DNA of 64,000 nt, taken from NCBI RefSeq assembly GCF_023283765.1, contig NZ_JAKILG010000001.1:157736-221735 (forward strand), given 5' to 3'. Shown piece by piece: positions 49,276-58,618 of the stretch; positions within the stretch are counted from its first letter, which is position 1, and each line of letters begins with the position of its first letter. This stretch comes from Shewanella profunda. GTDB lineage: Bacteria > Pseudomonadota > Gammaproteobacteria > Enterobacterales > Shewanellaceae. Made by a program: the position numbers and the translations under genes. The notes beneath the pieces are model-generated. The model made no database searches and was not told the origin of the DNA. It saw only the letters and a program-made list of their open reading frames with translations.

Positions 49276-49810
49276 AGGCGTGCATTATAGCTAAGTGAAG
49301 CAGAGTTTCAAGGGCGAGATGTTAATGTGGCAGCTTAGCTCTCTTTAGGGTGACTTATGGCGTTTAGTTTAAGGTTTGGTGAGTAGGAGCATAAATAATG
49401 ACGATGATTTGATACCTTGTATTTTTTGTTTGCTGAGCCGCTATTAAGTTGTTGCTATATAAAAATCCATTCAGCTTTATTGATAACTGGCTTGCCCACT
49501 GGGTTTTGCTCTGTTAATGTCCCAAGCTATCTCTTTATCGATGCGTTTTATCGGTACTTTATTAGGGCCATCACCATTGAAAGTCACGTCACTTTTCTTC
49601 AATCGATTTAGTTAGCCTCAATGGCAACTGAGTTGAAATATTCAAAAGCTATTGGGGCCAATTGATCTGTTATATCAAGATCTGATTGGATGCTTTAAGT
49701 TTTATGACGCTTTTAGTTTAATGACGACATAGTGACGCAGGGCTTTATCCTTCAAATCGACTCAAAAATATTGATAAAAATAATAAGTAAAACTTGAACA
49801 GGATTATTGT
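49276..49810. other. Region between riboswitch and aromatic permease gene
   Basis: About 535 AT-rich bases that must hold two divergent promoters. I see no convincing ORF, TyrR box or hairpin. Confidence 0.3.
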
Positions 49811-50998
49811 GTGAATTCAAAAATACTAGGCTCGATCGCCATTGTTGCTGGTACGGCAATTGGCGCAGGCATGTTAGCTTTGCCTTTAGCTACCGCGGCT
49901 TTAGGGATTATTCCGGCAATTCTATTACTGGTGGTTATTTGGGGCATTTCCGCTTATACCTCGTTGTTAATGCTAGAAATTAATTTGCGCTCTGGCGTCG
50001 GTGACAATGTGCATGCTATTACCGGTAAGCTACTCGGTAAAAAGGGCCAGATTATCCAAGGTGCGTCATTTTTAAGTTTATTGTTTGCTCTAACAGCAGC
50101 TTATCTTACGGGCGGCTCATCGCTGTTAGTATTAAAAGCGCAAAACATGTTCGATATAGTGTTAGATAATCAAGTCGCAGTACTGTTGTTTACACTGGTT
50201 CTGGGTGGATTCGCTGCGCTAGGTGTGGCTTGGGTGGATAAGATTTCACGTTTCCTGTTTTCCTTGATGATTTTATTGCTAGTAATTGTGGTGCTGTTTT
50301 TATTGCCAGAAGTGAGTCTTGCTAGCATGGCAACCGGTGCAATTGCCGAGTCAATGACCAGCAGCTGGATGGCGGCGATCCCTGTGGTATTCACCTCCTT
50401 TGGTTTCCATGTGTGTATTGCAACCTTAGTGCGCTATTTGGATGGCGATGTGGTTTCACTGCGCAAGGTATTGTTAATTGGTTCGACGATTCCATTGGCT
50501 TGCTATGTTTTTTGGTTACTGGTGACCTTAGGTACTGTGGGTGGTGCAGAGGTAAGCGGCTTTAACGGATCGTTACCCGCCCTAGTCACCGCCTTGCAAG
50601 AAATCGCAAATACTCCTTGGATAAGTAAATGTATTTCACTATTTGCTGATTTAGCCTTAATTACCTCTTTCCTCGGCGTAACCCTAAGTTTGTATGACTT
50701 TGTCGCCGAGCTGACTCGTGCCAAAAATACCGCTGTTGGCCGTATTCAAACTTGGTTATTAACCTTCGTACCACCCTTATTGTGCGCGCTATATGTGCCC
50801 GAAGGCTTTGTGGCGGTACTCGGTTTTGCAGCTGTACCTTTAGTGGTGATGATTATCTTTTTGCCGATTGCTATGGCCCTTCGCCAGCGTCAACCTCAAG
50901 CGATAGGTTACCAAGTTGCAGGTGGTTCGATTGCATTAGTTTTAGCGGGTCTTATAGGTGCGATTATTATTGGCGCACAGCTATTTGTGGCGCTTTAA
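49811..50998 (+). CDS. Aromatic amino acid permease (TyrP/Mtr family)
   Basis: The 395 residues form about 11 membrane helices. The N-terminal signature GTAIGAGMLALP (about 15-26) is that of the hydroxy/aromatic amino acid permease family, which imports tyrosine or tryptophan with protons. The length is closest to TyrP. The start is GTG with AGGA about eight bases before it. It is a single gene ended by a strong terminator. Tyrosine versus tryptophan preference cannot be settled by eye. Confidence 0.87.
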   Translation: MNSKILGSIAIVAGTAIGAGMLALPLATAALGIIPAILLLVVIWGISAYTSLLMLEINLRSGVGDNVHAITGKLLGKKGQIIQGASFLSLLFALTAAYLTGGSSLLVLKAQNMFDIVLDNQVAVLLFTLVLGGFAALGVAWVDKISRFLFSLMILLLVIVVLFLLPEVSLASMATGAIAESMTSSWMAAIPVVFTSFGFHVCIATLVRYLDGDVVSLRKVLLIGSTIPLACYVFWLLVTLGTVGGAEVSGFNGSLPALVTALQEIANTPWISKCISLFADLALITSFLGVTLSLYDFVAELTRAKNTAVGRIQTWLLTFVPPLLCALYVPEGFVAVLGFAAVPLVVMIIFLPIAMALRQRQPQAIGYQVAGGSIALVLAGLIGAIIIGAQLFVAL

Positions 50999-51114
50999 TC
51001 GAGCGTGATTATCTGAGCCGTTTTAAAAGCAAGTTTAGCCTGTACTATTACTCAGATGTATTTGCTTTGTAAGCGAGTTTGTCAAAGTCTGTTGGAAGCT
51101 GTGTATCATGTGAT

Positions 51115-51140
51115 AAAGTCAGGCCGGTGCCTGACTTTTT
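51115..51140 (+). terminator. Terminator of the aromatic permease gene
   Basis: AAAGTCAGGC/GCCTGACTTT, a perfect 10-bp stem with loop CGGT, followed by Ts. Confidence 0.92.
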
Positions 51141-51257
51141 GCTTTTTAGGTTTTAAGGCAATCAGGTTTAGGGCATTTAGCCCTACTATTGACGATGAAT
51201 GACAACAAATAGCCTTGCTTGCGCGCGGCTTTATTCACATAAAACGGACTTAACATA

Positions 51258-53414
51258 ATGAAAAAATGGTTACTTACAGTTGCCGTTGCCGCTAGTTTTG
51301 GCGCTCAGGCGGACGAAGGTATGTGGCAGCCCCACCAGTTACCCGCTATGGCCGATGAGCTAAAAGCAAAGGGATTAGAAATTGATGCTAAATCAATTTC
51401 TAAACTTACCGAATTTCCGATGAATGCCGTGATAAGCCTTGGCGGTTGCACTGCATCATTCGTATCGCCAAAGGGCTTGGTGGTCACGAATCATCACTGT
51501 GCCTATGGTGCGATTCAATATAATTCCACCCCTGAAAAAAACCTGCTGCAAGATGGTTTTTTAGCTAAGACGTTTGCCGATGAATTACCTGCGACACCGG
51601 GTTCACGGATCTATGTGACTGAAGATGTCTCCAATGTGACCGAGCGTGTTAAAGCAGGGCTTGAGTCAAAGGTGGGTAATGAATTTTACCAAGGTGTTGA
51701 GCGACAAGAAAAAGCCTTAGTCGCTGAATGTGAAAAGGAAGATGGCTATCGCTGTCAGGTTTATAGCTTCCACGGCGGCCTCGAATATTATCTAGTAAAA
51801 CAACTCGAAATTCGTGACGTGCGCTTAGTTTATAACCCAGCCGGAAGCGTAGGTAAATACGGTGGTGATGTGGATAACTGGATGTGGCCACGTCACACTG
51901 GCGATTTTTCTTTCTACCGTGCCTATGTCTCTAAAGCGGGAAAACCGGCGGAATTTAGCGCGGAAAACGTGCCCTATGAGCCCAAAAGTTTCCTAAAAGT
52001 ATCGGCTAAAGGCGTGAGTGATGGCGACTTTGTGATGGTTGCAGGCTACCCAGGTCGCACCAACAGATACCGCACCGCCAACGAAGTGCAAAATCAATTC
52101 GAGTGGGCTTACCCTCAAGGTAAGATACTGCGCGAGCGTTTTATCGAGATCATTAAAGATACCGCCCCCGAGGGCAGTGACGAGCGTATCAAGTATGAGA
52201 GCCAAATTGCAGGCCTTGCCAACTATGCGAAAAACTTCACTTCAATGATCGAGTTTTACGGTAAATCAACCATGCTAGCTGACCGTCAAGCCCGTGAGGC
52301 TGAGCTTGCTGCATGGGTTGCCAAAGACAGCAATCGTGAAGCTAAATACGGCAAAACCTTAGCAGAATTAGATACGCTAATTGTGAAAGGTAATGAGCAT
52401 CAAGAGCGTGACATGATACTCAGTTATATTGGCAATACGACTATGGTTCCTACGGCGCGTGATTTATACCGTTTAGCCAATGAGAAGCAACTGCCCGATA
52501 TGGAACGTGAGCCTGGTTTCCAAGAACGTGATATGACGCGCTTTAAAGCGAGTATGGAGCGAATCGATCGCCGTTATGCGCCAAGCGTCGATAAAGCCGT
52601 GTTGCTCGATATGCTTAAACGCTATGCCGCCCTTCCTGAGAATAAGCGCTTACCCGCATTGGATAAAGCCTTTGGTATCGACAGCAAATTCAGCGAAGCT
52701 AAGTTAGCTAAAACACTCGATAAAATGTACGCCAAAACCGAGCTAGGCAACAAAGATGTACGTTTAGCATGGATGGATAAATCGGTTGCTGATTTTAAAG
52801 CGTCTAAAGATCCTTTTATTCAATTTGCTGTCGCTATGTATGACACAGATATGAGCGAGGAGAAGAAAGAAAAAGAATTAGCGGGTGAGCTGATGAAGGT
52901 GCGTCCGCAATATATGGATGCCATTATTGCCTACAACCTCGAGCAAGGTAAGCCCGTTTATGCCGATGCGAACTCAAGCCTACGTGTCACAGTGGGACAT
53001 GTGAAAGGTTATGAACCAAAAGATGGTTTGGTCGCACTGCCATTCACTCGTTTAGAGGGAATAGTGCAAAAAGACACCGGCATTGATCCTTTCGATGCCC
53101 CTAAAAAGCAGTTAGATCTGATCAAACAGAAGCAATATGGTGATTTCTATGTGAAATCAATTGATTCTGTACCAGTGAACTTTTTATCGACTCTCGATAC
53201 TACCGGCGGTAACTCTGGCTCACCTACCTTAAACGGCCGCGCCGAATTAGTGGGCCTGCTGTTCGATGGCGTCTATGAAAGCATTATCGGTGACTGGGCC
53301 TATGACGATAATATCAACCGCTCAATCCAAGTGGATAGCCGTTATATGCTGTGGGTAATGAAGTATTTAGATCATGCCGACAATCTATTAGCCGAGATGG
53401 AAATCGTTAAATAA
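51258..53414 (+). CDS. S46-family dipeptidyl-peptidase (DPP7-like)
   Basis: S46 enzymes cut dipeptides from N-termini in the periplasm. The 718 residues start with a signal peptide (WLLTVAVAASFGAQA). The chymotrypsin-like triad is His80 (VTNHHC), Asp in GGDVDNW and Ser in TGGNSGSP. In the segment after the catalytic Ser, the S1-pocket position reads FDG. DPP7-type enzymes have Gly there and DPP11 types have Arg, so hydrophobic rather than acidic P1 preference is predicted. A helical regulatory domain sits between the two barrel halves. It is a single gene with a perfect 16-bp terminator stem. Confidence 0.92.
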   Translation: MKKWLLTVAVAASFGAQADEGMWQPHQLPAMADELKAKGLEIDAKSISKLTEFPMNAVISLGGCTASFVSPKGLVVTNHHCAYGAIQYNSTPEKNLLQDGFLAKTFADELPATPGSRIYVTEDVSNVTERVKAGLESKVGNEFYQGVERQEKALVAECEKEDGYRCQVYSFHGGLEYYLVKQLEIRDVRLVYNPAGSVGKYGGDVDNWMWPRHTGDFSFYRAYVSKAGKPAEFSAENVPYEPKSFLKVSAKGVSDGDFVMVAGYPGRTNRYRTANEVQNQFEWAYPQGKILRERFIEIIKDTAPEGSDERIKYESQIAGLANYAKNFTSMIEFYGKSTMLADRQAREAELAAWVAKDSNREAKYGKTLAELDTLIVKGNEHQERDMILSYIGNTTMVPTARDLYRLANEKQLPDMEREPGFQERDMTRFKASMERIDRRYAPSVDKAVLLDMLKRYAALPENKRLPALDKAFGIDSKFSEAKLAKTLDKMYAKTELGNKDVRLAWMDKSVADFKASKDPFIQFAVAMYDTDMSEEKKEKELAGELMKVRPQYMDAIIAYNLEQGKPVYADANSSLRVTVGHVKGYEPKDGLVALPFTRLEGIVQKDTGIDPFDAPKKQLDLIKQKQYGDFYVKSIDSVPVNFLSTLDTTGGNSGSPTLNGRAELVGLLFDGVYESIIGDWAYDDNINRSIQVDSRYMLWVMKYLDHADNLLAEMEIVK

Positions 53415-53512
53415 TCCATTGCCGCATCAACAATGCTCTGGCCTGTAGTGGCTGGATTATTAGCATTCAAGTGCGATGTAGTGCTTTAAAAATACTGCAA
53501 TAACAACACAAC

Positions 53513-53551
53513 AAAATAGCGATAAACTTACTGAGTTTATCGCTATTTTTT
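53513..53551 (+). terminator. Terminator of the S46 peptidase gene
   Basis: A perfect 16-bp stem (AAAATAGCGATAAACT and complement) with loop TACTG, followed by Ts. Confidence 0.93.
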
Positions 53552-53760
53552 ATTTGGAGATTAGAAACTGTCCTGAGTCATCTGATGGTGAGAAAGCCGT
53601 TTTATATAAATTTTTAATTGGTTGGGTTTGAGCGAATTGCGGGGATTCATCGTAACTCGATTTGCGGTTGGAACATGTTGGTCAGTGCTGGGTAGTCATC
53701 TAGTGAGACCTATAACTTCAGTTATTAGGAGCTTTGTGCTCGCTGCTTGCCACTCATACA

Positions 53761-53842
53761 GGCATGCCATGACATTGACTCGTCGACGCGCAGCCAGTCC
53801 ATCCTTGGATGCTCGACCGCCCCGTCCATGGGGCGGACGGTC
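53761..53842. repeat. Hairpin cluster A in a gene-free stretch
   Basis: Within the gene-free 53552-54080 there is a short GC-rich run of palindromes: GGCATGCC (53761-53768), CGTCGACG (53781-53788), CATCC-TT-GGATG (53800-53811) and CCGCCCC/GGGGCGG with loop GTCCAT (53817-53836). Small ORFs overlap both strands but have no ribosome site or recognisable product. It resembles cluster B at 55570-55812. Confidence 0.5.
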
Positions 53843-54080
53843 GTCTCGCAAATCACCATGGCGCACCTTTTTAGCATTAGCGTAACCTGTAGATTTAAAA
53901 GATTATGTAACATATTTTTTGATAAAAGCGCTTTAGATTCAATGGACTAATGGTTGGTGGCATTGGGAAAGTTTTGGTGGCCAGATTAGTTTACACTGCC
54001 CCCACATATTCCCCATGACCCTACATATTCACTGACCTCGTATATTCCACATATTTTGTTAGATTTTTGGCGCTTTGAAC

Positions 54081-55241
54081 TCAAGGCAGTGAATCTACTA
54101 TGCTATCTGCAGTATTTATTGTCGCCTGTATCTCAGCGATCACTTCGTCAAGAGACTTGACAACGCGGCGCTTTGCCCGGTTGAGGTCCGTCGTCAGGCG
54201 AGGTAACCCACCAACCGTTGTTTTAAAACTCTGCATGCCAACTAATGAGCCGCCAGCAGCTTCAACCATAGAGCGAAGAGACTGCCCAAGTTGATCAATT
54301 GGTGACGTATCTTCACTGTCAAAGTCTTCGTATAAAGATAAAGCCTTACTTATTGCCTCAAAAGCCTCCTTGCGTGATCGGGCAAGGAGAGGTAACTGGC
54401 CATCCATGATATCCGCATATCTGTTCATATCTTCAGCCGAAGCTTTGACTGCCCTCCGAGCATCTTTCATGCGTTGAGGCTCGTTAATCTCTCCAACTTC
54501 CTGGATTTCAGTCGTTCGGCGAGTCATTTGCTCTCCTATCGAGACTGTTGCATCTGTAATTGCATGAAGTCCAGCACTCATCTGCTCCATAGACATCCCG
54601 AAGCGATCAAGATACTCAAGAAATCCTAAATCATCGTCAGATATGTCGACAACGGTGCCAGGCAGTACGACAGGTGGTGACATTGAGCTTTGTAAGAAAG
54701 AAGATTGCCCTCTGCTCCACTTTTGAGCCACGGCACTCAAATGTGTTCGTACCAATGACTCAAAATTATCAATTCCCTCAAATGTGCGGTGAAGAACCCC
54801 CTCATCGCCCAAGGAATGTTTGAATTTTTGAACGCGGTTATTTTGATCTCCATCGATCTCTGAAGGCCTAATTGCTTTGTCTTTGAAGTAAACCATTATT
54901 TCAACGGAGCTAGGATCAGCACCCCACCTAGCATGCGCCCGTTCAAATTCTTCCAAAGTGCCTGATGCAGCCCTAGAAGTTGGAGTACCAATTCGCCCCC
55001 ACAGAATCCCGATGAATACGTCGTACTCATCTCCAATTTGCGAGTTGATGACATCTTGAGGCTCGCTGCCAATACCGGGACGGGTAGAGGTTTCCCAGCG
55101 CAGTAACTCTAGACGTACCCCTAGCGATTTTGACCAAGTGCGATTAAGTTCGGCTACTACCGACTCAAGAACCTCTCGCTCTTCGGTGACATCCCCCGGT
55201 GATGCAACAAATATTTGTAATACTGTCTCTGACCTAGGCAT
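54081..55241 (-). CDS. DUF4062-domain protein
   Basis: Residues about 7-125 form a DUF4062 domain: strand LQIFVASPGDV followed by a long Glu-rich helix (EEREVLESVVAEL), then YDVFIGILWGRIGTPT and the acidic helix SGTLEEFERA. This domain is typically the N-terminal input module of large STAND/NLR-like and other conflict-system proteins and has a TIR/SEFIR-like alpha/beta layout. The rest (about 195-386) is helical, with coiled-coil-like stretches, and has no NTPase or nuclease motif. It is alone on its strand, 664 bases from the S46 gene, in what looks like an acquired pocket. Function unknown; a defence role is only suggested. Confidence 0.8.
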   Translation of the reverse strand: MPRSETVLQIFVASPGDVTEEREVLESVVAELNRTWSKSLGVRLELLRWETSTRPGIGSEPQDVINSQIGDEYDVFIGILWGRIGTPTSRAASGTLEEFERAHARWGADPSSVEIMVYFKDKAIRPSEIDGDQNNRVQKFKHSLGDEGVLHRTFEGIDNFESLVRTHLSAVAQKWSRGQSSFLQSSMSPPVVLPGTVVDISDDDLGFLEYLDRFGMSMEQMSAGLHAITDATVSIGEQMTRRTTEIQEVGEINEPQRMKDARRAVKASAEDMNRYADIMDGQLPLLARSRKEAFEAISKALSLYEDFDSEDTSPIDQLGQSLRSMVEAAGGSLVGMQSFKTTVGGLPRLTTDLNRAKRRVVKSLDEVIAEIQATINTADSIVDSLP

Positions 55242-55569
55242 TTTGTCTCCTCCGAAAAACTAATGTCTTAGTATTGATGCGCTGCATTGTTTGCTGGGCA
55301 TAAATCGCTTGTTGACTAAATCTGAAATATGGCCGCTGCCATATCCATGTCAATTGGTATAAATGATGCTATAGGAATTTGCTTTTTGGCGGTAGCTGTT
55401 TTTTATACAGCTTTGAAGCTAATCACTTGATATCGTTTTAGCTTTATCATTCTTTGCGCTTATTTTTTGCTGATGAATCGCTATCTAACGACTCAAAACT
55501 CCAAGGAATACACCTCCCCTCGGAGTTGCCGCAGGGCGAATAGAGCTCTTGATTTAATAAAGAGTGCGT

Positions 55570-55812
55570 GAGTTCGGTCATATATGACCGACTCGCTTTC
55601 GCAGGTGCAGGGGCGAATGAAAATCGATGATTTTCGCGCTTATGAGCGAGAGGCAAGGATTGCCGAACTGGGGTGCTTTACATGGATGTAAAGCGGTGAC
55701 TTCGGAAGCGATAGCAAATTTGGCAATGAGCACAAGGGGCTTTCAACTCCGTTGGGGGCGTCTTGGAGCATCCAAGGGCGAAGGCCAACGGCCGTTTTGA
55801 GCGCGAGATAGG
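55570..55812. repeat. Hairpin cluster B: serial short inverted repeats
   Basis: In the gene-free 55242-56017, about eight inverted repeats follow one another: GAGT-t-CGGTCA/TGACCG-ACTC (55570-55594), GAAAATC/GATTTTC (55619-55635), CGCT/AGCG (55637-55648), GGCA/TGCC (55652-55664), GCTTTACAT/ATGTAAAGC (55675-55694), CTTGGA/TCCAAG (55762-55776), GGCC/GGCC (55783-55793) and GATA/TATC (55807-55818). Many loops are GG, AGGAT or ATG-like. Overlapping ORFs on both strands look spurious. Confidence 0.6.
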
Positions 55813-56017
55813 GATATCGAGCAGGTAGTTTAACATGGACGTTTTTGATAGGACGAGCAGTCATCCTTGGTCGACTCTTGATTAAACATCAGGGGGGGAA
55901 GCCCCACGACTTTGATTTTGATTAAAGCATTCAAATGAAGTTTAGAAAACTCCAAGGTCTTACTTTGGGGCAGACGATTAACAGATATTGGCTTAATGTA
56001 AAATTCCAACCATCAAT

Positions 56018-56746
56018 TTATATTATTGCCAGCGCTGCTTTTAGCTCTGCAATTTCCGATTTTGTCAGTGGCCGCATTTGCCCTTCTTGTAACTCACCCA
56101 ATGCTAATTCGCGTAAATTCAGCGTCATTATGGCGACGCGCTCAAGATCGATAACGCGATATCCGAGCGCCTTGGACATACGCCGAATTTGTCGATTCAG
56201 TCCTTGAGTCAGCACGATTTCAAAGCTGTCCGAACTCAGACGGCTGACTTGGCAGGGTAAGGTTTGCACCTCTTTATACTTTACGCGTTCCGCCATATTG
56301 GTAAGAAAAATATCATCAAAAGGCCTATCAAGCTGCACATGGTAGGTTTTGCTGTGGGCAAAGCTTGGGTGCATTAGTTTGTGTGTCAAAGCGCCATCAT
56401 TGGTAAGCAGCAACAGGCCACGTGAGTCTTTGTCGAGCCTGCCTACAGGATAGAGTCTTGGCGTTTTGGGCAGTAGATGCAATAGGCTGGTTTTATCTTG
56501 TTCAAGCAGGCGGCAATCTGTGCCTACGGCTTTATTGAACATCCAATAGACTAATTTTTCTGCCGATGAGATTGGAATACCGTCTAACTCTATCCTATCC
56601 AGACAGTGAAAAGTCTCGTCTAAACTGACGGGATCTGTGTGGCTAGCGGTACGACCATTGAGTGTAATTCGTCCCGCTGCAATTAAACGACATGCTTCAC
56701 GGCGTGAGCCAATGCCACATTGGGCGAGGTATTTTGCTAAGCGCAT
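56018..56746 (-). CDS. RsuA/RluF-family rRNA pseudouridine synthase
   Basis: The enzyme isomerises a uridine in ribosomal RNA. An N-terminal S4 RNA-binding domain (RLAKYLAQCGIGSRREA) is followed by the catalytic domain with GRLDKDSRGLLLLTNDG, where the first Asp is the nucleophile. The C-terminal TQGLNRQIRRM and LERVAIMTLNL segments resemble RluF (23S U2604) more than RsuA. At 242 residues it lacks the long basic tail of E. coli RluF. The exact target base is not certain. Confidence 0.88.
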   Translation of the reverse strand: MRLAKYLAQCGIGSRREACRLIAAGRITLNGRTASHTDPVSLDETFHCLDRIELDGIPISSAEKLVYWMFNKAVGTDCRLLEQDKTSLLHLLPKTPRLYPVGRLDKDSRGLLLLTNDGALTHKLMHPSFAHSKTYHVQLDRPFDDIFLTNMAERVKYKEVQTLPCQVSRLSSDSFEIVLTQGLNRQIRRMSKALGYRVIDLERVAIMTLNLRELALGELQEGQMRPLTKSEIAELKAALAII

Positions 56747-56870
56747 GGTTTATCTTAAAGTATTTGGCGTACTTGGGTGCGATGATACAGTATTTTCGAT
56801 AGGCGCTGCATCGCAAAGGCGAGACTTAAGCACCAAATGGTTGTTCGGCGTAAAAGAGCGTACTCATAAA

Positions 56871-56902
56871 TAACAAGGAACGCTTAGCGCGTTCCTTGTT
56901 AT
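56871..56902. terminator. Terminator downstream of the NhaC-type gene
   Basis: AACAAGGAACGC and its perfect complement make a 12-bp stem with a TTAGC loop. It lies just past the 3' end of the minus-strand antiporter gene. No long T-run is present, but A/T flanks exist on both sides. Confidence 0.75.
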
Positions 56903-56929
56903 AACCTTTAGCCTAGCCGATTAGATGCA

Positions 56930-58267
56930 TTAGTGTCGTTTGCGGAAAATAACAATCACAACGGCAACTACAGCTAAAATCATGCAGTACCAAGCGTGTG
57001 AAACGGCTGCTAGAGGCGTGATGCTAAAGGTGGATGCGATAAGCAACGCTTGGGCGCCATAGGGGATTAGTCCTTGGATAATACAGGCAAAAATATCCAG
57101 TACACTGGCGGCACGTTTTGGACTGACGCCATGTTTTTCGGCCAAATCCTTGGCAATATCACCAGTAACAACGATAGAGACTGTGTTATTGGCAACACAA
57201 GAGTTAGTCACTGCAACTATGCCCGCCATGCCCAGTTCAGCGGCGCGGCATGAGGCTTCACCCTGTGCCTTTGAGAAACGGACAATCAGCTTTTCAATTT
57301 GCTGACTAACAAAGGCGAGGCCACCTTGTTGTTGCATCAGCGCCGCTAAACCACCGACCAGCATAGACAGAATAAAAATTTCCTGCATATTGCTAAAACC
57401 CGCGTAAATATCCTTACCAAACTGGATAACGCCGTAATCCATAGTCAATAAACCTGTCATACCCGCAAGCAAAATACCGAGGGTCAAGACGACAAACACG
57501 TTCAAACCCGCTACCGCTAAGATCAAAATGGTCATATAGGGGAGCACTTTAATCAAATCGATATCTTGTGTTGCTAAGTCTGCTTGGCCTTGGCCAGCAA
57601 ACACAAAGGCAATTAAGGTCAGTAATGATGCTGGGATAGCAAAAATCAAATTCTCGCGGAATTTATCTTTCATATCACAGCCTTGAGTGCGGGTTGCTGC
57701 AATAGTGGTATCTGAGATGATCGAAAGGTTATCGCCAAAGAGTGCACCGGACATCACAGCACCCGCCATTAGGGCATAGTCGATTTGTGCTTGGTCGGCA
57801 ACACCTAATGCAATCGGGGCGACTGCCGCAATAGTCCCCATTGAGGTTCCCATGGCCGTTGCAATAAAGGCTGCGATCACGAAGAAACCGGGTAATAGCA
57901 GGTTTGATGGAATTAAGGATAAACCCAAGGCGACAGTGGCATCGACACCTCCAGTGGCTTTGGCAACGGCAGCAAAGGCACCTGCAAGTAGATAAATCAA
58001 ACACATAGCAATAATATTGCTGTGGCCGATACCAGAAATAAAGGTATCAATTGATTGGTTTAATTTCTGTTTTGATAAAATCAACGCCAGAATGATGGCG
58101 GGTAAAATGGCGATAACACTCGGTAATTGGTAGAAGGCAAAATCAACCCCCTGACTTTGAAAATAGACGCCAGCGCCAATAAAAAGACCGAGGAAAACAA
58201 ATAGCGGCAGCAGGGCAATAAAAGATGCAGGGCTATTTGGTGAAGATGTTTGTGCTGAATGGCTCAA
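56930..58267 (-). CDS. NhaC-family Na+/H+ antiporter-like transporter
   Basis: About 11 hydrophobic segments fill 445 residues. The motifs GTSMGTIAAVAPIALG and GALFGDNLSIISDTTIAA are characteristic of the NhaC superfamily (Na_H_antiporter domain), which includes antiporters for Na+/H+ and for malate-Na+/lactate. The NSCVANNTVSIVVTGD segment near 350 is the matching second-half motif. The substrate may be Na+ or an amino or organic acid coupled to Na+. A single gene with its own terminator. Confidence 0.85.
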   Translation of the reverse strand: MSHSAQTSSPNSPASFIALLPLFVFLGLFIGAGVYFQSQGVDFAFYQLPSVIAILPAIILALILSKQKLNQSIDTFISGIGHSNIIAMCLIYLLAGAFAAVAKATGGVDATVALGLSLIPSNLLLPGFFVIAAFIATAMGTSMGTIAAVAPIALGVADQAQIDYALMAGAVMSGALFGDNLSIISDTTIAATRTQGCDMKDKFRENLIFAIPASLLTLIAFVFAGQGQADLATQDIDLIKVLPYMTILILAVAGLNVFVVLTLGILLAGMTGLLTMDYGVIQFGKDIYAGFSNMQEIFILSMLVGGLAALMQQQGGLAFVSQQIEKLIVRFSKAQGEASCRAAELGMAGIVAVTNSCVANNTVSIVVTGDIAKDLAEKHGVSPKRAASVLDIFACIIQGLIPYGAQALLIASTFSITPLAAVSHAWYCMILAVVAVVIVIFRKRH

Positions 58268-58618
58268 TGTTGTCTCTCTTTTTTCTCAGAGTTTTATCCG
58301 CGGGATCCTTGGCAGTCAAACTCGCTTAAATTTCGTGCCGCATCGGCATCATATCCTAGCAACTTGAGGCGAAGCATATTTGATCCCTGTTAAGCTGTCA
58401 ATTTGGACGTCTAGATGTTTTTACTTCCATTGTGAACTGTTGGTTATTAGCAGGTTGTTTAAAATCATTGGATTTACTTTTTTGCTTTTTAAATTAGGGA
58501 CATTTTTACTGTTTGGAGAGACTGGAATATGAGAGGTACATACCCCTGAGTATGGGGGTTTTGTGAACTTTTACTGATGTGTCCAAGGGGAAACCCCAAG
58601 GACACACCAGGGATAAAC
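58268..58618. other. Region between chemoreceptor and antiporter genes
   Basis: About 350 bases without an ORF. Near the chemoreceptor 3' end a hairpin, TGTGTCC-aa-GGGG-AAA-CCCC-aa-GGACACA (58578-58606), has two stems separated by facing AA pairs. It probably ends the chemoreceptor transcript, though it has no T-run. The antiporter promoter must lie in the rest. Confidence 0.55.

Noticed and set aside
49417..49611. 64-residue ORF upstream of the aromatic permease
   Set aside because: No ribosome site, unusual composition and located in the region expected to hold promoters.
53622..53950. ORFs on both strands in hairpin cluster A
   Set aside because: Overlapping frames with no ribosome site and no recognisable product; Arg/Pro-rich translation follows from GC-rich palindromes.
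55570..55818. Cluster B as a CRISPR array
   Set aside because: The inverted repeats differ from each other in sequence, length and spacing; there is no direct repeat with regular spacers and no cas gene.
55447..55864. Two minus-strand ORFs of 69 and 74 residues beside the DUF4062 gene
   Set aside because: They run through the hairpin cluster, lack ribosome sites and have composition typical of noncoding palindromic DNA.
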